Both the position numbers and the translations under genes were made by a program. DNA of 64,000 nt from Boseongicola sp. SB0665_bin_10 (GTDB lineage Bacteria > Pseudomonadota > Alphaproteobacteria > Rhodobacterales > Rhodobacteraceae): positions 12,638 through 76,637 of the forward strand of contig VXSG01000046.1 of assembly GCA_009838075.1 (NCBI GenBank), in the 5' to 3' direction. This document shows, piece by piece, positions 17,358-26,161 of the stretch (within the stretch, counting starts at the first letter, position 1; the number at the start of each line of letters is the position of its first letter). The notes below the pieces were generated by a model. The model was not told the origin of the DNA. It ran no database searches and saw only the letters and a program-made list of their open reading frames with translations.

Positions 17358-18332
17358 TCAGACAGGCGCCCACGTGATCATGCGGATCTCGCCGAGTTCG
17401 CGTTCCATTTTCTGCCATCTCTCGCCGCCGTCAACGCTCCTGAAAACCTGCCCGAAGATCGTTGCGGCGAAGAGCAGGCTCGTATCCGCCGCGTTCGTCC
17501 CGATGGACCAGATCGTGGAGTTTGCCGGGTGCGACATCTCGCATTCCGCCCAGCTCTCGCCAAAATCCCTCGAGACCAGCAACTGCCCCGCCTCCCCTGA
17601 CGGCTTGTCGCCGACCGAAGCGATGACGGTGTCCGAGTTTTCCGCCGGCTGCTTCAGCGAACGAAAGTAGTCCCACCTGGCTTGCGGCACGACGAGTTGC
17701 TCCCAGGTCGCGCCGTTGTCGTCCGACCGGTGCACCCCGTCTTCGGTCGAGCACAGCACGGTTCGACTCCCGTCTTCGCGGTCGCGGAAGACCAGGTCAT
17801 GGGTGTCGTTGTCGTGCAGGCCGCGGATGATCATTTCCCAGGTCCGGCCGCGGTCGGTCGACCTGAACACCCCGTCGATCTCCACGGTGATCCAGATGGT
17901 GTCGGCGTCCTTCGGGTCGAAATGGACCGACGTCACGCGCGACGTGTTGATGAACCAGCACTCCGTCGATGCGTCGAGGTTCGATCGCATCCAGGTCGCA
18001 CCGTTGTCTTCGGAGATGAATATCTCGGCCGGCCTCGTCCCGCAGACGATGCAGTCCGGATCAGCCGGGGATTGCGCGATCTTCAGGATATGAAGCCCTT
18101 CCATCGGTGACGGGACATGGTCGAACCGCCCGGCTTCCTCGCTGAATCGATAGAGACCCTGATCCGAACCGGCAAGCAGTTCGCCCGGCCGGTCCGCATG
18201 CGTGCAAACGGCCCACGTGCGCGCCTCGTTATAGAATCCTCCGGTCGGGGTCAGGAGGCGGTTCCAGCTGACACCCCCGTCCTCGCTGAACCATACGCTT
18301 TGCATGGTTGCGGCATACGCCTTGTAGGACAT
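17358..18332 (-). CDS. Six-Asp-box BNR/WD40-like beta-propeller protein
   Basis: This 324-aa protein contains six Asp-box repeats of the S/T-x-D-x-G-x-x-W type, at residues 16-23, 107-114, 158-165, 203-210, 254-261 and 299-306, spaced about 45-50 residues apart after the first two. That predicts a six-bladed beta-propeller of the BNR/sialidase-like fold. Unlike most Asp-box proteins it has no signal peptide, so it is probably cytoplasmic. It has none of the sialidase catalytic signature I can see. It heads a unit with the unknown 187-aa protein; an AAGGGGAT site precedes the ATG. Confidence 0.75.
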   Translation of the reverse strand: MSYKAYAATMQSVWFSEDGGVSWNRLLTPTGGFYNEARTWAVCTHADRPGELLAGSDQGLYRFSEEAGRFDHVPSPMEGLHILKIAQSPADPDCIVCGTRPAEIFISEDNGATWMRSNLDASTECWFINTSRVTSVHFDPKDADTIWITVEIDGVFRSTDRGRTWEMIIRGLHDNDTHDLVFRDREDGSRTVLCSTEDGVHRSDDNGATWEQLVVPQARWDYFRSLKQPAENSDTVIASVGDKPSGEAGQLLVSRDFGESWAECEMSHPANSTIWSIGTNAADTSLLFAATIFGQVFRSVDGGERWQKMERELGEIRMITWAPV

Positions 18333-18356
18333 TTTCGATCCCCTTCGCGCACTTCT

Positions 18357-18376
18357 TGCCCACTATGGTCCCACTA
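18357..18376 (-). promoter_or_regulatory. Island operator-like element, site B
   Basis: Reads TAGTGGGACCATAGTGGGCA on the minus strand, 25 nt before the propeller-protein ATG, the same distance as at site A. Seven bases upstream is TTGACA (18384-18389), a good -35 box, within a 12-nt block (18385-18396) identical to the one at site A. Inference: regulator site overlapping the -10 region. Confidence 0.6.
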
Positions 18377-18841
18377 GCATCCATGTCAACGGGATTCTTG
18401 AGCGGGCCGCAATGGAGCGGCACGTTCCGGCAGGAAACAGTCACGGCGCGAACAATTCCGGCTCCGGGACTCCTCTCGCCCAAGGGCACGCGCTTGCCAT
18501 GACGCCAGGTTGCTTCCACGGCCGCGGCACAAGCGACCTGGGCAACGGGCCGCATCGCCATTGGCCGAAGTCCTAACCGAATTTCTCCGGGACGCGGACA
18601 CCAGGGTGGCGGAGCTTGTCTTGCCGGATCGCCGGGGCTCCTGCATTGACGATGCTCGATCAACGGCTCAACGGCACACCAGGACGCGATGAAGCGTTCA
18701 GAGACCAAGAGATCTGCATAGCCCTGTCGTGGACTGAACCGGGCAATCCTGCGTGAAGGGCCCGGGCGAGAAGCCTTGACCGCACATTGCCGCTTCAATA
18801 CCGCATGTGTTGTCAGAGTTGGCACACAAGGGATCCAATCA
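18377..18841. other. Intergenic region before hemB
   Basis: The left end carries the promoter of the minus-strand propeller unit. The rest has no convincing gene on either strand. A TTGACC at 18776-18781 could be a weak hemB -35 box, but I see no good -10. A TTGA-N10-TCAA in this region does not have the FNR spacing. Confidence 0.5.
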
Positions 18842-19834
18842 ATGGTCGTCGCACCATATCCGGCTGGACGCTTCAGGCGCACACGTCGAACGGAAGCACT
18901 TAGGCGGCTTGTCCGCGAGAGCGCGCTGTCTGCCGATGACCTGATCTGGCCTGTGTTCGTGCGCGACGGCCGGGATGACGAAACGCCGGTACCAGCGATG
19001 CCGGGCGTTTCGCGGCTGACCGTGGACCGGTTGGTCAAGGCGGCGCACGAGGCCGCGGACATGGGCATCCCGGCAATTTGCCTCTTTCCCTGCATCGACA
19101 CTTCCCTGAAGACCGAACTGTGTGAAGAGGCATGGAATCCGGACAATCTTTCGAACCGCGCCACGCGCGCCATCAAGGAATCGGTGCCCGAGATCGCGGT
19201 CATGACCGACGTGGCGCTCGACCCGTACAACGTCAATGGCCACGACGGCATCGTGCGTGACGGCGAAATCGTGAACGACGAGAGCGTGGATGCCCTTGTC
19301 CGGATGGCGGTTGCGCAAGCCGAGGCCGGAGCCGACATACTTGGTCCGTCGGACATGATGGACGGGCGTATCGGGGCGATGCGGCAGGCACTGGAAGCCG
19401 CCGGCCACGCGAACACGTGCATCCTGAGCTACTCGGCAAAATATGCGAGCGCCTTCTACGGTCCCTTTCGCGACGCGGTTGGAGCGTCCGGATTGCTGCT
19501 CGGTGACAAGAGGACCTACCAGCTCGACGCCGGCAACTCGGACGAGGCGCTGCGCCTGATCGAACGCGACCTTGCCGAGGGAGCGGACATGGTGATGGTC
19601 AAGCCGGGATTGCCGTATCTCGACATCTGCCGGCGGGCATCCGACGCCTTCGGCGCGCCCGTCTTCGCGTATCAGGTTTCCGGCGAGTACGCGATGATCA
19701 AGGCTGCGTCCGAGAATGGATGGGTCGATGGCGACCGGGTCATGATGGAGAGCCTTGCTGCCTTCAAGCGGGCCGGCTGCGAAGGCATTCTGACCTACTT
19801 TGCCCTGGATGTTGCACGGGCACTTGCCCAGTGA
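18842..19834 (+). CDS. hemB: Porphobilinogen synthase (delta-aminolevulinic acid dehydratase)
   Basis: This 330-aa enzyme condenses two 5-aminolevulinate molecules to porphobilinogen in haem synthesis. Both active-site lysine segments are present (SYSAKYASAFYGPF and MVKPG). The metal-site segment reads DVALDPYNVNGHDG, the Asp-type variant seen in Mg-dependent enzymes rather than the Cys-rich Zn type. Length matches the family. An AGGGA site precedes the ATG. It stands alone in front of hisF. Haem demand from the window's cytochromes and NarI is consistent but proves nothing. Confidence 0.93.
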   Translation: MVVAPYPAGRFRRTRRTEALRRLVRESALSADDLIWPVFVRDGRDDETPVPAMPGVSRLTVDRLVKAAHEAADMGIPAICLFPCIDTSLKTELCEEAWNPDNLSNRATRAIKESVPEIAVMTDVALDPYNVNGHDGIVRDGEIVNDESVDALVRMAVAQAEAGADILGPSDMMDGRIGAMRQALEAAGHANTCILSYSAKYASAFYGPFRDAVGASGLLLGDKRTYQLDAGNSDEALRLIERDLAEGADMVMVKPGLPYLDICRRASDAFGAPVFAYQVSGEYAMIKAASENGWVDGDRVMMESLAAFKRAGCEGILTYFALDVARALAQ

Positions 19835-20029
19835 ACGGCAGCGTCCGCTGGAATCCCGGGAATGCCCGGGCATCGCCTGCCGCACGAGCGACGAAATGTG
19901 ACGGCGCGTGCAGGTGGCCAGATCCGGGCACCGGAACCGGTGGGTCGGACAAGCGCGCCCCGTGGTTCGAACGGGCTCAGCTTGCAGATTGATCTTGCGC
20001 CCTTGGACGCGAATGCCGATAGACCCCAC

Positions 20030-20791
20030 ATGCTGAAGACCCGGGTCATACCGTGCCTGGACGTGGCCGACGGCCGAGTCGTGAAGGGCGTGAATTTCGT
20101 CGATCTCGTCGACGCCGGAGATCCCGTCGAGGCGGCAATCGCCTACGATGCGGCCGGCGCAGACGAACTTTGTTTCCTCGACATTCATGCAACGCACGAA
20201 AACCGCAGCACGATGCATGATCTTGCGACGCGAACCGCCGAACATTGCTTTATGCCCTTGACGGTGGGCGGCGGCGTTCGAACGGTCGAGGATGTCCGCG
20301 CCCTCTTGCTGGCGGGAGCGGACAAGGTCTCCTTCAATTCGGCGGCGGTGGCAGATCCCGACGTGGTGGCCCGCGCAGCGGAAAGGTTTGGCTCGCAATG
20401 CATCGTTGTTGCGATTGACGCAAAGTCAACCGGACGGGACAAGTGGGAAATCTTCACGCATGGAGGGCGACGTGCGACCGGAATCGACGCCGTCGAGTTT
20501 GCGCAAGCCGTCGAAACGAAAGGTGCCGGCGAGATCCTGCTCACGTCCATGGACCGGGACGGCACGCGCGCGGGATTTGACATCCCCTTGACCCGCGCGA
20601 TTGCGAACGCCGTTTCAGTCCCCGTGATCGCGTCCGGCGGCGTCGGCACGCTGGATCATTTGGTTGAAGGTGTGACAGAGGGCGGGGCCAGCGCCGTGCT
20701 GGCCGCATCGATTTTCCACTTCGGGGAGTATTCAATTGCCGAAGCAAAGGCACACATGTCGGCGCACGGCGTTCCCGTGAGGCTCAATTGA
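20030..20791 (+). CDS. hisF: Imidazole glycerol phosphate synthase subunit HisF
   Basis: This 253-aa TIM barrel forms imidazole glycerol phosphate and AICAR using ammonia from HisH. The N-terminal [15 protein letters not shown] has the catalytic D11; a LTVGGGVRT strand and a PVIASGGVG segment near the end are typical. The frame is open 168 nt upstream, but MLKTRVIPC is the family start. hisE follows after a 358-bp gap, and hisA/hisH, its usual upstream partners, are absent; hemB is there instead. Confidence 0.95.
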   Translation: MLKTRVIPCLDVADGRVVKGVNFVDLVDAGDPVEAAIAYDAAGADELCFLDIHATHENRSTMHDLATRTAEHCFMPLTVGGGVRTVEDVRALLLAGADKVSFNSAAVADPDVVARAAERFGSQCIVVAIDAKSTGRDKWEIFTHGGRRATGIDAVEFAQAVETKGAGEILLTSMDRDGTRAGFDIPLTRAIANAVSVPVIASGGVGTLDHLVEGVTEGGASAVLAASIFHFGEYSIAEAKAHMSAHGVPVRLN

Positions 20792-21149
20792 TCCCTTCCC
20801 TGTCCTCAGTGGCGAGGGCTTGCCGCGAACTTCGACAGCCCGATTGCACGACGCCGGCCCGACGCCGAAGACGCAAGGTGCGGCCGCTCGATCATCCCAT
20901 GGGGCATTGTCTTGCAATTGGTTCCAACGTCTTCGGCGCTCGCAGGTTCGGGGGAATCCATGTTCTCCTCGAGGCCGCACTTCGCCGGCAAGCATTCGCA
21001 AGAAGCGCCCAGGCGTCGCAGCGACGTTTTCCGCGGGAGAGTTCCGTGCCACACCAACGACGATCCGCCACACCTGCATTGTGGCATCAACAAAGGGAGC
21101 GCGCCTTTCGCCCCGGTCCAGTCGCCGGGACTTCCAGCGTGAAATTCGG
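20792..21149. other. Intergenic region between hisF and hisE
   Basis: No convincing gene on either strand: the open frames here lack protein-like composition and have no start signal. I see no terminator or known RNA. A 358-bp spacer inside a hisF-hisE pair is unusual, as these genes are normally close together. Confidence 0.4.
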
Positions 21150-21467
21150 ATGACCGACATTCTGGACCGACTCGGCCGCACCATCGCCGAAAGGCGCACG
21201 GCAGACCCGAAGAGTTCCTGGACCGCGCAACTCCTTGCGGCCGGTCCGGAGAAGGCTGCCAGGAAATTTGGCGAAGAAGCCGTTGAAGCCGTCATTGAAG
21301 CGGTTCGGGGCGACCGCGACAGGCTCGTGGCCGAGGCGGCGGACGTTCTCTATCATCTGCTCGTGATGCTGGCGACGCGGGAAATCGAGCTTGACGAGGT
21401 GTTGAAGGTTCTCGAAGAGCGCGAGGGCATATCGGGAGTCGACGAAAAGGCGGCGCGCGGGACTTGA
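21150..21467 (+). CDS. hisE: Phosphoribosyl-ATP diphosphatase HisE
   Basis: This 105-aa helical MazG-like pyrophosphatase hydrolyses phosphoribosyl-ATP to phosphoribosyl-AMP in histidine synthesis. The conserved metal-binding acidic pattern is visible in [13 protein letters not shown] and [14 protein letters not shown]. The start MTDIL matches the family length; the open frame extends upstream without homology. Order hisF then hisE on the same strand is typical of alphaproteobacteria. Confidence 0.93.
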   Translation: MTDILDRLGRTIAERRTADPKSSWTAQLLAAGPEKAARKFGEEAVEAVIEAVRGDRDRLVAEAADVLYHLLVMLATREIELDEVLKVLEEREGISGVDEKAARGT

Positions 21468-21788
21468 CCGCCAAGGCCCCCTCGTGCCTCCGGTCAAGCC
21501 GACGTCCGGCGACATCCTGATTGCATGCCCGGTCCGCGATGTCCCGAACAGGATTGTCTGCCGTCAGCGCCTTGGCGGCGATCACTTCCAAACGGCTCAA
21601 ACAGGAAACCCGTCATCAGGCAATTCCGCAGTTCCTGAACATGCATCCCTTGAAATCATTTACAATCAATAAGTTAGAAATTCTTCCCGAAAATCAAGAT
21701 GATCTTATATATGCAATAAACTGTAATCATTATCTATTTACGACAAAGTTGCTGCAGATCGCTGAGGCCGCGCGCCAGGATTCCGTGT
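21468..21788. other. Convergent intergenic region with an AT-rich island
   Basis: Lies between the stops of hisE (+) and the COQ10-like gene (-). A block at about 21650-21760 is strikingly AT-rich against a GC-rich background. A plus frame through it starts MHPLKSFTINKLEIL, but it runs into non-protein-like sequence, overlaps the convergent gene and has no ribosome-binding site. I do not call a gene. Confidence 0.45.
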
Positions 21789-22241
21789 CTAGCCGCGCCC
21801 ATACAGATCTGCCGCACGGCGCTCGAAGGCCTGCACGACGCGCTGTGTCACTTCATTGAAGAAGAGCCTGGCAGTGGTCTGGAGAAGCCTGTTCCGGAAC
21901 TCGAAGTCCACATGGAAGCTCACGTCAGATCCGCCATCCTCCGCGTCAGCGAACTCCCAGTCCGAATTCATTCGGCGGAAAGGGCCGTCAAGATACTCGG
22001 TGTTGATCCTGTTCGAGTCGGGCCAGAGCGTGACCCGGCTGCCGAACTTCTCGCTGAACACCTTGAAGGAAACCACCAGGTCGGCAAGCATCACGACATG
22101 GCTGCCTTCTTGGCGCATCTCGCGGATGCGCGCGGCAGTGGTCCAAGGCAGGAACTCCGGGTAGCGTTCCACGTCCGCGACAAGGTCGTACATCTGTCTG
22201 GCGCTGTAAGGCACGCGACGGCTCTCGGTATGGGACGGCAT
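21789..22241 (-). CDS. COQ10/RatA-like SRPBCC ubiquinone-binding protein
   Basis: This 150-aa START-fold protein matches the COQ10 / RatA group: an N-terminal RRVPYSARQMYDLVADVERYPEFLPW stretch in residues 8-33 is diagnostic. In alphaproteobacteria these proteins are thought to bind ubiquinone and help its use in respiration. Databases often label them type II toxin RatA, but no antitoxin gene is adjacent and the function as toxin is not supported here. It is divergent from the phosphoribosyltransferase gene. Confidence 0.85.
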   Translation of the reverse strand: MPSHTESRRVPYSARQMYDLVADVERYPEFLPWTTAARIREMRQEGSHVVMLADLVVSFKVFSEKFGSRVTLWPDSNRINTEYLDGPFRRMNSDWEFADAEDGGSDVSFHVDFEFRNRLLQTTARLFFNEVTQRVVQAFERRAADLYGRG

Positions 22242-22312
22242 GTGCTCGGGTCTGGAATTGTGCTGTCCCTTACGTGTAGGGAGCGGGAACGGGGGTCAAG
22301 GGGGGAGTCGTT

Positions 22313-22888
22313 TTGACAAGACCGTATGTGATAGTCGAGTTGATATCGGCAAGGGCCATTGCGACCCGGGTCGAGGAACTCGCCCAGGAAATCCATTCGA
22401 CGTTTCGCGACACCGAAAAGCTGGTGATGGTCGGGCTCTTGCGTGGATCCTTCGTGCTCATTGCCGATCTCGTGCGCAAGCTTGACATGAATGTCGAAGT
22501 CGACTTCCTCGAAGTCTCCTCCTACGGGAACGAGACGGTTTCGAGCCGTGAGGTCAGGATCCTCAAGGATCTCCGGGGCGAGATCGAGGGCGAGGACGTT
22601 CTCGTTGTCGAGGACATCGTGGACACGGGGTACACGCTGAGCCACGTTGTGAGGTTCCTGCAGGCGCGCAACCCGCGAAAGCTCGAAACGATCGCGCTGC
22701 TGGACAAGCCGTCGCGTCGTGAAGTCGACATTTGCGCCACTTGGACCGGGTTTGAGATTCCCGACGAATTCGTGGTCGGCTACGGAATTGACTATGCGCA
22801 GAGGAACAGGAACCTGCCCTACATCGGTCGCGTGCGCGTTGTGGATTCGGACGGCAGGCTTGACAGCGAGGTGGCGGAAGAGTCGTAG
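22313..22888 (+). CDS. hpt: Hypoxanthine phosphoribosyltransferase
   Basis: This 191-aa purine salvage enzyme converts hypoxanthine (and usually guanine) plus PRPP to the nucleotide. The PRPP-binding loop [14 protein letters not shown] and the flexible-loop region [11 protein letters not shown] are present. It begins with TTG at 22313, preceded by a GGGGGAG site, because no ATG fits before the conserved core. Length is normal for the family. Confidence 0.9.
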   Translation: MTRPYVIVELISARAIATRVEELAQEIHSTFRDTEKLVMVGLLRGSFVLIADLVRKLDMNVEVDFLEVSSYGNETVSSREVRILKDLRGEIEGEDVLVVEDIVDTGYTLSHVVRFLQARNPRKLETIALLDKPSRREVDICATWTGFEIPDEFVVGYGIDYAQRNRNLPYIGRVRVVDSDGRLDSEVAEES

Positions 22889-23007
22889 CCAGCATTGTGC
22901 GGACGCACACCTGCAATTGGGCCCCATAGCCAAAGAATGGTGGCGCTCCCGGAGTCTTCGGGTAACATGCAAGGCACAACGGCCCTTGCATGTTCGAGGA
23001 GATGCAG

Positions 23008-23478
23008 ATGAGATTCTCCGGGCAATTCGCTCTCATGGTTGCCATTCTGGCGTTGGCGGGGGCGACGCTCGCCCATGCGGGCGGACATGACGGCAATCCT
23101 GCCGCCAACGCCAGGCAGGCGCACATGAAGCTCTACGCCTTTAACCTCGACGTGCTTGGTGCCATGGCGAAGGGTGAAGTCGGCTACAATGCTGATGCGG
23201 CCAAGGCGACTGCGAACAATCTCCTGGCGCTCGCGATGATGCATCAGGACGCCTATTGGGCTCCAGCCACTTCGACGGAGGACCTGGGCAATGAGACCAG
23301 GGCCCTGCCCTCGATCTGGGAGGACCGGTCGCGTTTCGGAGACATTGGCATTCAACTGGTCGAGGCGGCCCGCCAGCTCGCAGCGGCGGCTGGAGAGGGA
23401 CAGGACTCGTTGCGCGCCGCAATCCGGGGTGTCGGCGGTGCTTGCAGCGCCTGCCACAGAAACTATCGTCAGCGCTGA
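23008..23478 (+). CDS. Cytochrome c' (c-prime) family protein
   Basis: This 156-aa protein has a signal peptide (about residues 1-24, ending AHA before GGHDG) and a single C-terminal haem c motif CSACH at 146-150, followed by RNYR, the hallmark of the four-helix cytochrome c' family. These periplasmic proteins bind NO or act in electron transfer or stress protection, which would suit a denitrifying or nitrate-respiring cell. I use the ATG at 23008, 6-8 nt after GAGGAG; ATGs at 22990 and 23002 are alternatives. The next gene is also a cytochrome c. Confidence 0.88.
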   Translation: MRFSGQFALMVAILALAGATLAHAGGHDGNPAANARQAHMKLYAFNLDVLGAMAKGEVGYNADAAKATANNLLALAMMHQDAYWAPATSTEDLGNETRALPSIWEDRSRFGDIGIQLVEAARQLAAAAGEGQDSLRAAIRGVGGACSACHRNYRQR

Positions 23479-23523
23479 CTCTGACGGCGACGAGGGCAAC
23501 CTGCCGATGCAGGTTGAACAGCC

Positions 23524-24396
23524 ATGAAGCGTGCCATGACGTGGTTGTCCGTGCTGGCGGTGCTCGTCATTGCGGCAGGGCTCTGGCTGACCCGTCCCGC
23601 AGTCGTCAGTCCGGCACGGTTTGCATCGCTCCAAGGCGACGCGATGCCGGGCGAAGTGGTGTTCTGGGCAGGGGGATGCGCCTCGTGCCACAAGGCGGAA
23701 ACGAGCGACAACGATCTGGCGCTGCCTGGAGGTCGCCGTTTCGCGACACGGTTCGGCACATTCATCGCGCCCAACATCTCGCCTGATCCGACCCACGGAA
23801 TTGGTGACTGGACAATCGCGGAATTCGCCTCGGCCCTGCTCCATGGCACGTCGCCCGACGGTCGCCACTACTACCCGGCATTTCCATACGCGTCCTATGC
23901 CCGAATGAATGACCAGGACGTGGCCGATCTTTGGGCGTTCATGCGGGCACTGCCGGCATTGCCCGTGGCAAGCCAGCGGCACGACCTGGCCTTTCCGTTC
24001 AATGTCCGCGCCACGCTTGGAGCCTGGAAACTCCTGTTCCTGAAGCCGACCTGGGTGCGGCCTGCTGAAACGCCCGAATTGAAGCGCGGGCGGTACCTGG
24101 TGGAAGCATTGGGCCATTGCGCCGAGTGCCATACACCCAGGAACTTTCTGGGAGGCAGCCTGGTTTCGGCCTGGATGGAGGGTGCGCCACACCCTGCCGG
24201 AAAGGGACGCATTCCCGGGCTGGTGCCAAGCGCCCTGGACTGGAGCGCGGAAGACATTGCCTACTACCTTGAAACCGGATTCACGCCGGACTTTGACAGC
24301 GCCGGCGGCGACATGGCCGAAGTTGTCGCAACCATAGGCAGGCTTTCGCCCGAGGATCACCTTGCCATCGCAGGTTACATAAAGGCGCTTGAGTAG
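23524..24396 (+). CDS. Diheme cytochrome c
   Basis: This 290-aa protein has an N-terminal membrane anchor or signal (residues about 5-22) and two haem c motifs, CASCH at 52-56 and CAECH at 199-203. The layout resembles the cytochrome c subunits of membrane alcohol/aldehyde/gluconate dehydrogenases, here without a dehydrogenase gene next to it. It starts 45 nt after the cytochrome c' stop on the same strand, so the two are probably co-transcribed. A periplasm-facing electron carrier role is likely; partner unknown. Confidence 0.85.
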   Translation: MKRAMTWLSVLAVLVIAAGLWLTRPAVVSPARFASLQGDAMPGEVVFWAGGCASCHKAETSDNDLALPGGRRFATRFGTFIAPNISPDPTHGIGDWTIAEFASALLHGTSPDGRHYYPAFPYASYARMNDQDVADLWAFMRALPALPVASQRHDLAFPFNVRATLGAWKLLFLKPTWVRPAETPELKRGRYLVEALGHCAECHTPRNFLGGSLVSAWMEGAPHPAGKGRIPGLVPSALDWSAEDIAYYLETGFTPDFDSAGGDMAEVVATIGRLSPEDHLAIAGYIKALE

Positions 24397-24490
24397 CCTC
24401 ACGATTCTCGCCATCCCGATGAGACGCGCATGCCTTCCTGCCGCAAATGATTCCTTGCGCTCGCCGAGAATCCCGGGGCAATGAGCGCCC

Positions 24491-25084
24491 ATGGCAAGTT
24501 TCGTTCTGGCTGTCCTTTTCCTGATCATCACGCCCGGTCCCGGTGTCCTGTCTCTCGCGGGCGTCGGGTCCGCATTCGGATATTCGCATGGCCTCCGGTA
24601 CCTGGCGGGGCTTTTTGTCGGCACGAACCTCGTGTGCCTCGCCGTGATCAGCGGGTTGGCGGCGCTGGTGCTCGCCGAGCCCGGGCTCCGGGTGGTCCTG
24701 ACCATGGCGTCGGCGGCCTATCTGCTGTGGCTGGCCTTCCGAATCGCCTTTGCAGGGACGAGAGTTGCTTTCATCGAACAGCCGGGCCCGCCCGGAATCC
24801 GGGGCGGCATCCTGCTTCAGGCGGTCAATCCGAAGGCCTATGTGGTGAACACGACATTGTTTTCCGGGTTCGCGTTCATGACCGAACATCCACTTTTCGA
24901 GATTGGAATTAAGTTACTTCTTCTCAATATTTTATGGACTGCAATTCATGTCGCATGGCTCTGCGCCGGGGTGACGGTTCGACGGATGAACCTGCCCGAG
25001 AGGTGGCAGCGGGGCATCAATGTGGGAATGGCGGGAGCGATGCTTGCGGTCGTGGCGCTGGCGGCGCTTGCGCCCCAGGGTTGA
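24491..25084 (+). CDS. LysE/RhtB-family amino acid exporter
   Basis: This 197-aa inner-membrane protein has about six hydrophobic segments and the family's N-terminal PGPGVL motif (residues 14-19). LysE/RhtB proteins export amino acids or related metabolites; the substrate cannot be told here. Near residues 140-155 the coding sequence becomes locally very AT-rich (about 24905-24950) while staying in frame and hydrophobic. No regulator gene is adjacent. Confidence 0.85.
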   Translation: MASFVLAVLFLIITPGPGVLSLAGVGSAFGYSHGLRYLAGLFVGTNLVCLAVISGLAALVLAEPGLRVVLTMASAAYLLWLAFRIAFAGTRVAFIEQPGPPGIRGGILLQAVNPKAYVVNTTLFSGFAFMTEHPLFEIGIKLLLLNILWTAIHVAWLCAGVTVRRMNLPERWQRGINVGMAGAMLAVVALAALAPQG

Positions 25085-25521
25085 GCATAGGGCACCTTGG
25101 GACAGGTGAAACAGGCTCATTGGTCGCTGGTGGTCCGTCAGGATCTCACTTGCCTGGCTTGGCCGCCCATTCACCTGCATGTCCCTGATGCTCGTCACGG
25201 CCCACGGATCGACGCCATGTCACCTGCCTGCCGAGGCCGCCGCAACATGCCCTCTGCGAGCCATGCCGGTCTCCGCGGTCGAGGGTCTGCCTGATCGGAA
25301 TGGCCACTGGCCACGCATACGAAGCAGCCAGCGGTACGCCAACTCGCAGCCTCGCCATGAATGCAGGCGGCGCAGGTCTGGCTGATGCCGTTCGCGTCGA
25401 TCTTGCGCGAGCGATGCATCCTGCAGAATGGCATCCAGCGCAGCGAGATCAGCCGACGTCCGGAACTATCGCGCCCGACCGGCTTGCAGACGCAACTTCC
25501 AGCAAAGGCACCGGTTGGAGA
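25085..25521. other. Convergent intergenic region, nothing recognised
   Basis: Between the LysE stop (+) and the VOC stop (-). The open frames are not protein-like and lack start signals. I see no terminator hairpin, repeat or RNA gene. Confidence 0.4.
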
Positions 25522-25905
25522 TCAACTGCCTGGCTTCGGAAAGAACTGGTCGATGAGGATCGGGTTTCCGTCAGGATCCTTGATGATGATGCTCGCGGGC
25601 CCGGTCGCTTCCGGATCAGTATCGGATTCCATCTTGATCCCGCCGGCCAGCAGCGATGCGCGGATGTCGCGCACATCGGTGAAATCGGCGAAACGCGACA
25701 TGTCCTGGGCCAGTCCCGGATTGAACGTGAGAATGTTCTTCTCGAAGAGCCCCTGAAACAGGCCGATGACCGTCGTGCCGTTCACCAGTATCAAGTATTG
25801 CTTTTCGTCGCCGCCCGTGACCTGGAAACCGAGCTTTTCGTAGAAAGACCGTGACACTTCGAGGTCCTGAACTGCAAGGCTGATCGAGAAGGCGCCAAGC
25901 TGCAT
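25522..25905 (-). CDS. VOC-family (glyoxalase-like) protein
   Basis: This 127-aa single-unit vicinal-oxygen-chelate protein starts [18 protein letters not shown] (residues 10-27) and ends with the [12 protein letters not shown] segment. Such proteins include glyoxalases, dioxygenases and antibiotic-resistance proteins; no specific substrate is implied. The frame is open to 26073, but ATG 25905 with a CTGGAGA site is the likely start. It stands alone. Confidence 0.82.
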   Translation of the reverse strand: MQLGAFSISLAVQDLEVSRSFYEKLGFQVTGGDEKQYLILVNGTTVIGLFQGLFEKNILTFNPGLAQDMSRFADFTDVRDIRASLLAGGIKMESDTDPEATGPASIIIKDPDGNPILIDQFFPKPGS

Positions 25906-26161
25906 GGCTTTGTCTCCAGAAGAGTCGTTCCGAGGTGAATTGCTGACTGCAACGACGGTAGTGCGTTCGAGGGCGATAGGGAAGGCAAGATGACAGGCAT
26001 CTCCCGCAGACGCAGAAGCGGTGCGCCGCAACAGGCGTCTCCGCCGCCGATCACAGCGAAGGGCTCCAAGCACGCGGGACGCACCTGGGGCACGGGGTCA
26101 GTTCATGGGTCCGGGTCCCATGCGGGCGAGGAAAGCATGACAGGATCGCCATGGCGGCAGA

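Noticed and set aside
18653..18673. TTGA...TCAA palindrome before hemB as an FNR box
   Set aside because: The spacer is 10 nt instead of 6, so it is not an FNR site.
19855..19870. CCCGGG-AATG-CCCGGG hairpin after hemB as terminator
   Set aside because: The stem is only 6 bp and no U tract follows.
21789..22241. Type II toxin RatA
   Set aside because: No antitoxin gene is adjacent; the sequence fits the COQ10-like ubiquinone-binding group.
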